From assembly GCF_900110875.1 (NCBI RefSeq), contig NZ_FOFM01000001.1, positions 930,001 through 994,000 of the forward strand: a DNA stretch of 64,000 nt, written 5' to 3'. This document shows positions 44,632 through 53,687 of the stretch, piece after piece. Every line of letters starts with the position of its first letter. The first letter of the stretch is position 1. The DNA is from Pseudovibrio axinellae (lineage in GTDB: Bacteria; Pseudomonadota; Alphaproteobacteria; Rhizobiales; Stappiaceae). The notes beneath the pieces were generated by a model. That model did no database searches and was not told the DNA's origin. It worked only from the letters and a program-made list of their open reading frames with translations. The translations under genes and the position numbers were made by a program.

Positions 44632-46014
44632 GTGGATATTATTGATAGGGGTGATGCGGTCTGTATTGCAGGTGCGGGGCCAGCGGGGCTCGTTATGGCT
44701 CGCGCCCTACAGCACAATGGCCTTGCTTGGGATCAGTTTGACCCTAACCCAGACGTGGGCGGTTTATGGGATATCAAACACGAAGGCACGGCGATCTATG
44801 AGAGTGCGCATTTCATAAGTTCTCGCAGTCTTTCTGGGTTTGCAGATTTTCCTATGCCAAAGCAGTTTGCAGATTACCCCAAGCACAGCGAGATCAGAAA
44901 ATACCTTCGTGACTTTGCGCGGGCGTATGGCTTGCGGGAGAAAATCCAGTTTTCAACCAGCATCGTGAAGCTGACCAAGACGGATCGCGAGCGCTGGCAG
45001 GTCCATCTCTCCAACGGGCAGTGCCGGGAGTACAAGGCTATTGTTTGTGCAACAGGCTCGCAATGGCAGGCCAACATGCCCGATCTAAAAGGCACATTTG
45101 ACGGTGAGATCCGTCACAGCCAGACCTACAAGCACATGAGGGAACTTGATGGAAAACGTGTGCTTGTGATCGGCGCTGGCAACTCCGGTTGCGATATTGC
45201 CTGTGACGCGGGAAGTATAGGCAAACAAGCCTTCCTTTCCATGCGCCGGGGCTATCATATTGTTCCCAAACACGTATTTGGTATGCCAGCTGATGTCTTT
45301 GCCGATAACGGTCCTAACTTGCCGATTTGGATGATGCGGCCACTTTTTACGTTTTTGCTACACTTGCTGAATGGCAACCTACAGCGGCTTGGTATTGAGA
45401 AGCCAGATCACAAGCTGTTTGAAACACACCCGATCTTAAACACCCAACTCGTGCATTCCTTGCAACATGGAGATGTGAAGATAAAGCCTGATGTGGAGCG
45501 GTTGGACGGCAAGTATGTTGTCTTTAAAGATGGCAGTCGGGAAGAGATTGATTTGATCTTATGTGCGACCGGATACAACCAGTGTGTGGATTTTGCTGGC
45601 GATCTCTTCAGTTACCAAGGAGGCAGACCTGAGCTGTTTATTCAAGCAGCCTCGCGTGAGCATAAAAACCTGTTTGGGATCAGCTATATCGAGACGAATG
45701 CTGGCGCGTATAAAAGGTTTGACTACATGGCGGGTCTGGTCGCCAACTACCTAAAGGACCAGGAAGAGACCCCGGAACGCGCTGCCAAAATGGAAGCAAT
45801 CATCCAAACTGAAAAGCCAGATCTGACGGGAGGCATTCGTTTCCAGGAGACAGGGCGACATGCTGGTTATTGTGATGCCAAATCGCATAGTAAATATGTC
45901 GCGAAACTCTATAAGCGCCTAGGTTGGACGCTTCCGCAGGATATCAGCTTTAAACAGGTTACCAGCGCGGCCGAAGAGGCTGACAGCTTTAAAAAAGAAA
46001 CGTCGGCCGCCTGA
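44632..46014 (+). CDS. Flavin-containing monooxygenase (FMO family)
   Basis: FAD- and NADPH-dependent monooxygenase of 460 residues. The FAD Rossmann motif GAGPAG is at residues 14-19, the FMO signature F-x-G-x3-H-x3-Y at 156-166 (FDGEIRHSQTY) and the NADP motif GAGNSG at 181-186; ATGY near residue 315 is the usual linker. The start is GTG at 44632 with GGGAGGGGA upstream. The C-terminal 40 residues are charged and Ala/Glu-rich. It does not closely match trimethylamine monooxygenase, so an N-, S- or ketone substrate cannot be chosen. It is convergent with puuB. Confidence 0.88.
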   Translation: MDIIDRGDAVCIAGAGPAGLVMARALQHNGLAWDQFDPNPDVGGLWDIKHEGTAIYESAHFISSRSLSGFADFPMPKQFADYPKHSEIRKYLRDFARAYGLREKIQFSTSIVKLTKTDRERWQVHLSNGQCREYKAIVCATGSQWQANMPDLKGTFDGEIRHSQTYKHMRELDGKRVLVIGAGNSGCDIACDAGSIGKQAFLSMRRGYHIVPKHVFGMPADVFADNGPNLPIWMMRPLFTFLLHLLNGNLQRLGIEKPDHKLFETHPILNTQLVHSLQHGDVKIKPDVERLDGKYVVFKDGSREEIDLILCATGYNQCVDFAGDLFSYQGGRPELFIQAASREHKNLFGISYIETNAGAYKRFDYMAGLVANYLKDQEETPERAAKMEAIIQTEKPDLTGGIRFQETGRHAGYCDAKSHSKYVAKLYKRLGWTLPQDISFKQVTSAAEEADSFKKETSAA

Positions 46015-46038
46015 GTGTCTTTGCATTCTTAAAGACAC
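46015..46038. terminator. Hairpin between the convergent FMO and puuB genes
   Basis: GTGTCTTT (46015-46022) pairs perfectly with AAAGACAC (46031-46038), 8-base loop, directly after the FMO stop. It lacks a T-run, so termination is only likely. Confidence 0.45.
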
Positions 46039-46059
46039 AAAAGCCAGTTTCAACAAGCG

Positions 46060-47373
46060 TTAGAACCTGTCTCGCAGGCTGTAATAGAGCATACCCAGTA
46101 CCATGAGCGGCCATCTCAAGTGACGGCCACCGGGAAACGCGCGGGTTGGAAAATTCTCCATCACATCAAACCGGCTGGCCTGTCCGTCAATCGCCTCAGC
46201 CATGAGTTTGCCGGCGAAGGTGGCCATTGCAACACCATGGCCTGAAAAGCCGCTGGCGTTGAGCATATTTGGCGAGAGCTTTGCAAAATATGGCATGCGG
46301 TTGAGGGTGATACCCAGCGTTCCGCCCCAAGCAAAGTCAATCTGCGTCTCTTGAAGCTGCGGATAGACCTCGAGCATCGGTTTGCGAACAAAGGCTTTGA
46401 TGTCATCGGGGAACTGGAAACTGTAACTTTCGCCGCCTCCAAACAAAAGTCGATTGTCTGCCGATAAGCGGAAATAATTGACTACAAACCTTGAATCGGC
46501 CACGGCCACATCATCTCTGATCAAAGACTTCGCCATGTCCTCCCCTAAAGGCTCCGTGGCAATGATGTAATTGTTGATGGGCATCACCCGCGCCGCAACC
46601 TTGGGCTCCAATGTATCAATGTAGCCATTGCAGGCAAAAATCACATAGCGAGCACGAACCTGAGCCTTTGCAAGCTTCAGCAGTGCAGGCTCTCCTTTCT
46701 GGATTTCCAGCACCTCAGAGTTTTCAAAGATTTCGACGCCCGCCGACACGCAAGCCTGCGCTAAGCCCAGTACAAAATTCAATGGATGCAGGTGGGCAGC
46801 TCCCCTATCCAACGTTCCACCATGATACGCCTGTGTATCAAGCATCTCTTGTATCTCAGCGTTGTCTACGAACCTGATTTGTTCGTAGTCATAGTTTTTC
46901 GCCAGCTTCTCCGCATAGGCCTTGCTGTGGCTGACATAGCTTTGCTTATGGTCTGCGTGAAGAATGCCCGGTTTCAAGTCACAGTGAATCTTGTGTTTGT
47001 CGATGAGGTTTTTGGTCAGGGATTTGGCGGCTTCAGACAGATCCCAAAGCTCTCTGGCCCGGGTTTGACCGACAAGGGTTTCCAGATCATCCTGATCCAT
47101 CCTTTGTCCGCTGCCAAGCTGCCCGCCGTTGCGTCCAGATGCGCCCCAACCAACACGGTGCGCCTCCAGAACTTGCACCTTGTAACCGCGCTCCGCCAAA
47201 TGAAGAGCTGAGGACAGGCCTGCGTAACCTGCACCAATCACACACACATCACAGCTGCTTTCGCCTTCCAGTTTGGGAAAGTCGAGTTGCTTGTTGGCTG
47301 TTGCACAGTAATACGACGGCGGATATGTTCCGGCCTTATCATTGGCATGGAGGAATCTTTGGGAAATAGCCAT
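46060..47373 (-). CDS. puuB: Gamma-glutamylputrescine oxidase-like FAD oxidoreductase PuuB
   Basis: DAO-type flavoenzyme of 437 residues. It follows E. coli PuuB closely from end to end: SYYCATANKQLDFP, CDVCVIGAGYAGLSSALHLAE, VGWGASGRNGGQLGSG, AHLHPLNFVLGLA, YFRLSADNRLLFGGGESY, ASGFSGHGVAMATFAGKL and the closing YYSLRDRF. PuuB oxidises gamma-glutamylputrescine to the aldehyde with release of peroxide. AAGGA precedes the ATG. A glutamine amidotransferase gene lies just upstream on the same strand. PuuA and PuuC are not in the window, so the physiological amine is inferred. Confidence 0.9.
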   Translation of the reverse strand: MAISQRFLHANDKAGTYPPSYYCATANKQLDFPKLEGESSCDVCVIGAGYAGLSSALHLAERGYKVQVLEAHRVGWGASGRNGGQLGSGQRMDQDDLETLVGQTRARELWDLSEAAKSLTKNLIDKHKIHCDLKPGILHADHKQSYVSHSKAYAEKLAKNYDYEQIRFVDNAEIQEMLDTQAYHGGTLDRGAAHLHPLNFVLGLAQACVSAGVEIFENSEVLEIQKGEPALLKLAKAQVRARYVIFACNGYIDTLEPKVAARVMPINNYIIATEPLGEDMAKSLIRDDVAVADSRFVVNYFRLSADNRLLFGGGESYSFQFPDDIKAFVRKPMLEVYPQLQETQIDFAWGGTLGITLNRMPYFAKLSPNMLNASGFSGHGVAMATFAGKLMAEAIDGQASRFDVMENFPTRAFPGGRHLRWPLMVLGMLYYSLRDRF

Positions 47374-47514
47374 TTACATCCTTGGAGAGGCTTACTGTTA
47401 CTCCCAAAAGCCCCTGAACCTACACTGAGCACTCGCGCTTGAACTGGGTATCGGGCTCAGGACAGATTGTCTGTCGCCACCGATATTCAAGCTTACACGT
47501 TAAGCGGGACCACT

Positions 47515-48255
47515 TTAAACCTCGTGCCTTTTTTCCCGCACTGCAGCTTGCTGAATAAAGCTCACAATCATATGGGCGACTTGGCCAGATTGCGTGGGTG
47601 CCTTCGAAGATTCGATCGCATGGTCAGCAATTTCTTCTGGCAAGGAGACACCGCGCCGCTCCTTAAACAGTGCCACCGAATAATCCTCGCCGAACTCTGG
47701 GTGGCCCTGGAATGAGAGGGCTCTGCCATTGTAGTCGATTGCTGCAAACTCGCAAAAGTCTGAGGACGCAATGACTTCTCCATCCTCTGGAAGCCTGACG
47801 ACCTGATCTTGATGATAAGCCTCAATCGAGAAGCTTGTCACACCTTCCGGCATCCATTGCGGGCTCTGCAATACATAATAAGTAAAGACCCCGCAGCCCC
47901 AGCCTTTTTCGGATTTCTCGGCCTTACCGCCCAGCGCTTCAGCCAAAATCTGATGCCCGAAGCAAATACCAATGATAGGCACATGCTGGTCGTAGGCATC
48001 TTTCAAAAACTCTTTGAGCTGCTCGATCCATTCAAGCTTGTCGTAAACGCCATGCTTGGAGCCTGTAATCAACCAGCAATCGCAGCTATGGACAGATTGT
48101 GGCAGTTTGCCATCCATCACAGGGTAGGAAACATAGTTCCAGTTTGCCCCCTGATCTCTGAGCAAACTCTCAAACATTGAGGGGTAATCGCCGAATGTCT
48201 TGCCCAGATTTTCGGGTGGACGGCCTACTTCCAGAATTCCAAGGTTAAAAGTCAA
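47515..48255 (-). CDS. Class I glutamine amidotransferase-like protein
   Basis: A 246-residue triad-type amidotransferase. The nucleophile elbow GICFGHQ holds Cys98, and FQGHPEF provides the His and Glu. NLGILEVGRPPENL at the start and WLITGSKHGVYD are typical of the stand-alone proteins related to GMP-synthase GATase. I chose a TTG start at 48255: TTGGAG lies six bases upstream and the N-terminus then fits the family; an ATG at 48291 gives a poor extension. It precedes puuB by 141 bases. A role as gamma-glutamyl hydrolase in polyamine breakdown, replacing PuuD, is an inference. Confidence 0.85.
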   Translation of the reverse strand: MTFNLGILEVGRPPENLGKTFGDYPSMFESLLRDQGANWNYVSYPVMDGKLPQSVHSCDCWLITGSKHGVYDKLEWIEQLKEFLKDAYDQHVPIIGICFGHQILAEALGGKAEKSEKGWGCGVFTYYVLQSPQWMPEGVTSFSIEAYHQDQVVRLPEDGEVIASSDFCEFAAIDYNGRALSFQGHPEFGEDYSVALFKERRGVSLPEEIADHAIESSKAPTQSGQVAHMIVSFIQQAAVREKRHEV

Positions 48256-48969
48256 AGAGCACTCCAAAATTCCAAGATGCAAAAGCCACATAAAGTGTCA
48301 GGACCGAATACTCAATTATAGGCTGCCAACTTCACCTGTGTAAACTCTTGCAGCCTGTGTCCGACCAATTCCCTTAGCGCTTTTATATATTGGTTCAGCA
48401 GGTCTTAAGCGTTCACTTTCAATACAGGTGAGTGAGTCAATGCTTATCGGGTTGTTCGCCTGCCGGCCTTACCTCAAAATCTCCTCCCAAGATGGCAGCA
48501 CCAAGATCACCATTGCGAATTCATAGCCCCTCAAAAATCACGGAGCATTCTTCCCCTACGTCATTTACCCCGCAATCCCCATAGAGATCTTCCGGTTTCC
48601 TAAAACTTTTGGTTATGTTGAACTAGAGATAGACGCTGGATTCGCTAAGAAACGAAGGTTTCTGCCTAACTAATTTTACCGGCGCAGATTCTATAGGCAA
48701 TTCTCTACCAATAACATTCCCGCAATTTTTGCCCCCTTATTTGACGGTACAACTTCCCTAGATTGCCACATTTTACTCAGGGTGTTTTCTTAGGTCCTAC
48801 AAGAACGCTGAGGCTTTCTTGCAAAAACAGAGAGACAAGCAAAATAGATGTAATGCGTTGTATTTGCTTGTTTTTCTGTCTTCTGTGAGAAGACCTTACA
48901 AAGCGTGGCCCCTCAAATTATCACGATCATATAATTAGAAATTGCTTTCAATAATCAAGGGTACACGCT
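48256..48969. other. Long intergenic region upstream of the type I secretion operon
   Basis: About 700 AT-rich bases between divergent genes. I see no credible gene. An imperfect inverted repeat, ACAAGCAAAATA (48835-48846) and TATTTGCTTGT (48861-48871), one extra A in the left arm, lies about 100 bases before the secretion genes. The length suggests complex regulation or a decayed gene. Confidence 0.5.
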
Positions 48970-51189
48970 GTGAGTAATTTTCGATTGTCCAGCCCTCATG
49001 CCCTCAATACCGAGGAAGGTAGCCATCCAATGCGTGAGGTGCTGGACGCTCTGGTTGAGAGCATCGCGTATATTTGCCGAGCTCACGGTAACTTCCTTAG
49101 CAAAACCGCAATTACAGCGGCCCTGCCTCTTACAGGAGGCAAGTTGCAATTCTCACAGGTTGAAAAAGCATCAGAGAATTGCGGGTTGTTGGCTCAAAAA
49201 AAGCAAATTGTGCTGAGTGAAATTTCCAGTAGCAACCTTCCATGCTTACTCGTGCTTCATGACAATTCACTGCGCCTGCTCGTCGGTTATGACGGGTCGA
49301 CACGCCAAGCCCATTTGCTTGATCCGCTGGACCAGCAGAAGCCGCAGTATCTCAGCTTGGATATTCTGCAGCGCATCTATTCTGGTCATGCAATCTTGTT
49401 TTCCTCTTTACATGCACGAGACAGCAGCGGGCAAATTCAAGACAAAAGCAAACATTGGTTTTGGTCCGAGTTCATTCAGTTCTGGCCAGACTATTCAACA
49501 GTTGCAGCAGGCACACTGTTCATTAACGGCCTTGCTCTGGCATCGCCGCTGTTCATCATGAATGTCTATGACCGTATCCTGCCAAACTTTGCCGTTGCTT
49601 CCCTGTGGGCACTCACAGTCGGCGTGGTGCTCGCCCTGACAGGGGACAGTGCTTTGAAGCTGGCACGCGCTTCCATCCTCGATAGCCTCGGCAAAAAGGC
49701 CGACCAGAAATTGGCATCGAAGATCTTCTCTCACATGCAAAACATAGATTTTTCGACCAAAACAAAAAGTGCTGGAGAATATGCAGGCACGGTTCATGAA
49801 TATGAGAAGCTGCGCGAGTTTTTCAGTTCAACAGCTTTGATTGCATTTCTAGATTTCTGTTTCATTGGTGTTTTCATTTGCATTTTGTTTTTCATTGTTG
49901 GCCCCATCGCCTGGATACCTTTGCTTGCTGTCCCGCTTGTTTGCCTCATAAATCTCGCGGCTCAATTGCCCCTTGAGCGCACGGTGCAAACAGCAAGTAC
50001 TGAGGGAAACAAAAGACAAAACATACTGATGGAAACCCTGTGTGGTCATGAAACGGTACGCGCGTTAAACGCTGAGGCCCACATGCAGGCTCGCTGGGAA
50101 AAGTCTGTTGAGAAAAGCAGCGAGATTTTGCGCCAAAGCCGACACTGGTCCAACCTTGCCATGGTTGGAACCGGGCATGTACAGGCGATGGTTTCGGTGC
50201 TCATCATCGTGTGGGGTGTTTACCGGGTAGAAGCTGGGGCGGTTAACATGGGTGGTTTGATTGCCGCCATGATGCTGTCTACGCGTGTGCTTGCGCCAAT
50301 CTCATCCATCGCCAATGCTTTAGTGCGTTTACGGCAAGTCCTTCACAGTTACCGCCAGCTGAGCGACCTTCTTAAGCAGCCGACTGAACGCAAGGCTGGC
50401 CGGGCAACATCAAACCTGCACAGTTGCAACGGCAAGATACAGTTTCAAAATGTCAGTTTCTCCTATCCACTCAGTGAGAAACCCAGCCTGCTCTACTGCT
50501 CTTTTACGGTAGAGCCCGGCAGCACTGTCGGTCTGATCGGATCTGTTGGTTCTGGAAAATCAACGGTTGGTCGCCTGATCAACGGTCTGCGATACCCAAG
50601 CGAGGGTGCCGTTCTTATCGATGGTATTGATACCCGCCAGTTCGACCCAACAGACTTACGCAGGTTCGCAGGCTACATGTCTCAGGACAATATGCTGTTC
50701 CAGGGGAGCTTGCGAGATAATCTGTGCCTTGGCCTTCCGCACCTTTCAGACAAAGATATCGAAGAGGTCTGTATCGTGACGGGTCTTGACCGTCTGATCA
50801 ACCGACACCCGTCAGGCTATAACCTGATTGTGGGCGAGAATGGCAATGCCTTATCAGGAGGTCAGCGACAGTGCATTGCATTGGCTCGCATATTACTGCG
50901 CAAGCCAAAAATCCTGTTCCTTGACGAGCCCTCCAGTCATCTCGACCTGTCTTCTGAACGGCGGTTATTGGAGGGGTTGCAGCACTATAACAACGGGGCA
51001 CTAACACTCATCATCAGCACGCACCGCCCTTCCCTCCTAAAACTAACAGATCGCCTTATCGCGCTGGACCAAGGACGCATCGTGGCGGACGGTCCACGAG
51101 ATGACGTAAAAGAGCTGACGCAAAAAACGCGCCTGCGCCAAGTTCAAACCCCTAAGACAGTTCCCATCGAGGAGAGGCTGAGAGCATGA
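48970..51189 (+). CDS. Type I secretion ABC transporter with peptidase-like N-terminal domain (LapB/HlyB type)
   Basis: Inner-membrane export ATPase of 739 residues. Residues about 20-150 form a C39-like domain: no Cys follows the position of the catalytic residue, so it should bind rather than cleave substrates, as in HlyB/LapB. Five to six membrane helices follow (about 175-430) and then the ATPase: GSVGSGKST at about 525 (Walker A), LSGGQRQ and ILFLDEPSSHLD. The start GTG at 48970 has AAGGG upstream; an ATG at 49030 is an alternative. It overlaps the HlyD-type gene by 4 bases. No TolC partner or RTX substrate is in the window. Confidence 0.9.
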   Translation: MSNFRLSSPHALNTEEGSHPMREVLDALVESIAYICRAHGNFLSKTAITAALPLTGGKLQFSQVEKASENCGLLAQKKQIVLSEISSSNLPCLLVLHDNSLRLLVGYDGSTRQAHLLDPLDQQKPQYLSLDILQRIYSGHAILFSSLHARDSSGQIQDKSKHWFWSEFIQFWPDYSTVAAGTLFINGLALASPLFIMNVYDRILPNFAVASLWALTVGVVLALTGDSALKLARASILDSLGKKADQKLASKIFSHMQNIDFSTKTKSAGEYAGTVHEYEKLREFFSSTALIAFLDFCFIGVFICILFFIVGPIAWIPLLAVPLVCLINLAAQLPLERTVQTASTEGNKRQNILMETLCGHETVRALNAEAHMQARWEKSVEKSSEILRQSRHWSNLAMVGTGHVQAMVSVLIIVWGVYRVEAGAVNMGGLIAAMMLSTRVLAPISSIANALVRLRQVLHSYRQLSDLLKQPTERKAGRATSNLHSCNGKIQFQNVSFSYPLSEKPSLLYCSFTVEPGSTVGLIGSVGSGKSTVGRLINGLRYPSEGAVLIDGIDTRQFDPTDLRRFAGYMSQDNMLFQGSLRDNLCLGLPHLSDKDIEEVCIVTGLDRLINRHPSGYNLIVGENGNALSGGQRQCIALARILLRKPKILFLDEPSSHLDLSSERRLLEGLQHYNNGALTLIISTHRPSLLKLTDRLIALDQGRIVADGPRDDVKELTQKTRLRQVQTPKTVPIEERLRA

Positions 51190-52496
51190 GCCGCGCAAAG
51201 CCTTCATCCACCCACTTGCATCTGCCCAGATTTCACAGCCCCAAACAAGCCCGCGGTCTGATTGCCACCTGTGCAGTGGTCTTCTCGCTGATGTTTATCT
51301 GGGCAGCCATTGCACAGGTCGATGAAGTTACACGCGGAGAAGGGCGCATCATCCCTTCCCGACAAATGCAAATTGTGCAGGCTCCTGAACGGGGGATCGT
51401 CTCCGCGCTGTATTATTATGAAGGCGAGATCGTGGAACAGGGCGCTGTTTTGGTAAAACTGGACAATACTGGCTTTAGCACTCAGCTGGGAGAGCTGAAG
51501 CAGAAGAAATACGCCTTGCAAGCACGTTTGGCGCGCTTAACAGCTGAATCCACACAGGCCCGCATACAGCTGGACCAAACAGGTGTTCCGCCTGACATCT
51601 CGGTCTTTTTTGAGCGTGAGCTTGAAGTGTACGAAGCGCAGAAAAACCAACTGAGCGCCGAGGTTGCGGTGCTTAACAGCCAGTACGCCCAGAAGGAGCA
51701 AGCGCACAAACAACTGGAGGCAGAAGCAATTATGCTGTCTTCCAACCTTTCCATTGTATCGCGGGAGCTGGAAATCAATCAGAAACTGTTTGAACGCGGG
51801 GTCCTGCCAGAAATCGAGTTATTGCGCCTCAAACGTCAGTACACGACTCTCAACGGAGAGCGCCAAATGCTCTCTGCGTCCCTTGCCAGTGCGATCTCTG
51901 CCAAGAACGAGGCCATACAGCGCATTATCTCTACACAAACAGCCTTTACCTCAAAAGCCCAGTCTGATCTGGCTGCAACCAAGGCTGAACTTGCCGTGAT
52001 TGAAGAACGGCTGCGTGGTGCTGCTGATCGCGTTGACCGCAGTGCTCTGGTGGCACCGATGCGTGGTGTCATCAACAAACTCAGTGTCAGCACCATTGGG
52101 GCCGTCGTTCAAGCAGGCGAACCGCTCGTTGAAATTGTTCCTTTGGAGGACACATTACTGGTCTCAGCCCAAATCCAGCCTCAGCATGTTGCGTTTCTTC
52201 ACCCTGGCCAAAATGTAAGTGTGAAAGTGACGGCCTATGACTATTCCATTTACGGAGGACTGGAGGGCGTGCTTGAGCGCATAAGCCCTGACACACGTGA
52301 GGATGAGCGTGGCAAAGTGTTTTTCAAGGTGATTGTGAGAACAAAGCGCAACTATCTGGGGCCCGTGCACAACCCGCTTCCAATTACGCCGGGCATGACC
52401 GCAAGCATAGACATTTTGACAGGCAAAAAAAGCGTTCTTAGTTACATTGCCAAACCGCTTATCAAGGTCAAAGCAGAGGCCTTCAGGGAGCGATAG
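51186..52496 (+). CDS. HlyD/LapC-type periplasmic adaptor of type I secretion
   Basis: Membrane fusion protein of 436 residues that links the ABC exporter to an outer-membrane channel. One membrane helix lies at about 24-45 (GLIATCAVVFSLMFIWAAIAQ), followed by GEGRIIPSRQMQIVQAPERG, the start of the lipoyl-like domain. A long coiled coil spans about 95-295 with a turn near the middle. The C-terminal beta-barrel has APMRGVINKLSVSTIGAVV, GQNVSVKVTAYDYSIYGGL and the closing PLPITPGMTASIDILTGKKS, all typical of HlyD. The ATGA overlap with the ABC gene shows coupled translation. Confidence 0.93.
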   Translation: MSRAKPSSTHLHLPRFHSPKQARGLIATCAVVFSLMFIWAAIAQVDEVTRGEGRIIPSRQMQIVQAPERGIVSALYYYEGEIVEQGAVLVKLDNTGFSTQLGELKQKKYALQARLARLTAESTQARIQLDQTGVPPDISVFFERELEVYEAQKNQLSAEVAVLNSQYAQKEQAHKQLEAEAIMLSSNLSIVSRELEINQKLFERGVLPEIELLRLKRQYTTLNGERQMLSASLASAISAKNEAIQRIISTQTAFTSKAQSDLAATKAELAVIEERLRGAADRVDRSALVAPMRGVINKLSVSTIGAVVQAGEPLVEIVPLEDTLLVSAQIQPQHVAFLHPGQNVSVKVTAYDYSIYGGLEGVLERISPDTREDERGKVFFKVIVRTKRNYLGPVHNPLPITPGMTASIDILTGKKSVLSYIAKPLIKVKAEAFRER

Positions 52497-52535
52497 TCTG
52501 CATTTTAGCTCAGCACTAATCCGCTGCGCTCATGA

Positions 52536-53687
52536 TTACGCCGAAAGGAACGAGACTGATTTGTAGTCATTTGCAATCAGCAAAACATTTGACAGATCAG
52601 CGCCTTGCAGTCTGGCGACTGGCTGCTCGAGCCCCATTAGTTTTGCTGGGTTGGACAGCGTCATGCGCAGCGCTTCTTCAGTGGGGCGCTCCAGCACGTT
52701 CACCACGTGGGCGAGCGAGTCAAACATGGTTGTATGTGCACCAGCCAAGGACCCTTCGCTGTTGACCAACTTACCTGCATCTAAGCGGATATTCTGGCCG
52801 TAAAGATCAAAGGCGTCTGGTCCGCCGACAGTTGGCATTGCATCACTGATAATAATCATATGATCTTTCACCGGACGCGCGCGCATGGCCAGCAACAACA
52901 TATCATCGGCCACATGATGCCCATCAACAATGAGTGAGCAATAAGCGGTGGAGTTGATACCCGTTCCGACGGCACCCGGTTCGCGGTTAGCCATCTGAGA
53001 CATGCCATTGAACAAATGCGTGAAAAGGGTCGCCCCCTCTTCCAATGCCGGTTTGATCTGCGCTGCGCCCACATCTGTGTGACCGATGGACACAACAACA
53101 CCCATCTCAACCAGTTTGGCAATATCTCCCTTGGCAACACCCTCTGGAGCTACGGTCATCAGCACGGGAATGTTTCGGTCACGCAGGTCGCGGACCAGCT
53201 TAAGGCTGTTTGGATTAAGCTGGCAGACCCAACTGGCTTCGTGGGTGCCTTTACGCGCAACGCTGATGTGGGGGCCTTCAATGTGAATGCCCTGAATGCC
53301 CTGCTTGCCAAAGGCGTCTTTCATCGCTTCAGCAGCCTCCTCCAGAACATGAGGAGCATCTGTGATCACGGTTGGCAACAAAGCTGTTGTGCCATACTGG
53401 CGGTGCGCAGCAGCAATGGTAAAGAGACCTTCTGGCGTCGGTGAGGTGTTGTATAAAACACCACCACCGCCATTGATCTGAATATCGAAGAAACCGGGAG
53501 TGAGAAGGCCGGGCACCTTATGGACCAATGCACCGTGCGGAACGGCATCCGTCGCAGACAAGGCGGTAACTTTTCCATTAACACAACAAACAGCAGTGCC
53601 GTGCATCAGGTTTTGGCCATCAAATACCTGATCTGGATACAGCCATGTATCACTGTTATCTGTCCGGTTGCCCAAAGCAGTGCTCAT
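52536..53687 (-). CDS. nagA: N-acetylhexosamine-6-phosphate deacetylase (NagA/AgaA)
   Basis: Metal-dependent amidohydrolase (383 residues) that deacetylates GlcNAc-6-P or GalNAc-6-P. Landmarks: GFFDIQINGGGGV, GIHIEGPHIS with the metal-binding Glu, SIGHTDVGA, THLFNGMS, VDGHHVADD and IIISDAMPTVG with the catalytic Asp. It is the last gene of the amino-sugar operon and overlaps agaZ by 4 bases. The neighbours agaS and agaZ point to GalNAc-6-P as substrate, the NagB-II-like gene to GlcNAc-6-P; the enzyme may serve both. Confidence 0.93.
   Translation of the reverse strand: MSTALGNRTDNSDTWLYPDQVFDGQNLMHGTAVCCVNGKVTALSATDAVPHGALVHKVPGLLTPGFFDIQINGGGGVLYNTSPTPEGLFTIAAAHRQYGTTALLPTVITDAPHVLEEAAEAMKDAFGKQGIQGIHIEGPHISVARKGTHEASWVCQLNPNSLKLVRDLRDRNIPVLMTVAPEGVAKGDIAKLVEMGVVVSIGHTDVGAAQIKPALEEGATLFTHLFNGMSQMANREPGAVGTGINSTAYCSLIVDGHHVADDMLLLAMRARPVKDHMIIISDAMPTVGGPDAFDLYGQNIRLDAGKLVNSEGSLAGAHTTMFDSLAHVVNVLERPTEEALRMTLSNPAKLMGLEQPVARLQGADLSNVLLIANDYKSVSFLSA

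Noticed and set aside
44632-46014. Trimethylamine monooxygenase (Tmm) assignment
   Set aside because: General FMO motifs are present, but the regions after the FAD and NADP motifs do not resemble Tmm, so only the family is named.
46786-47211. Plus-strand open frame of 141 codons
   Set aside because: Antisense to puuB; no ribosome site or recognisable domain.
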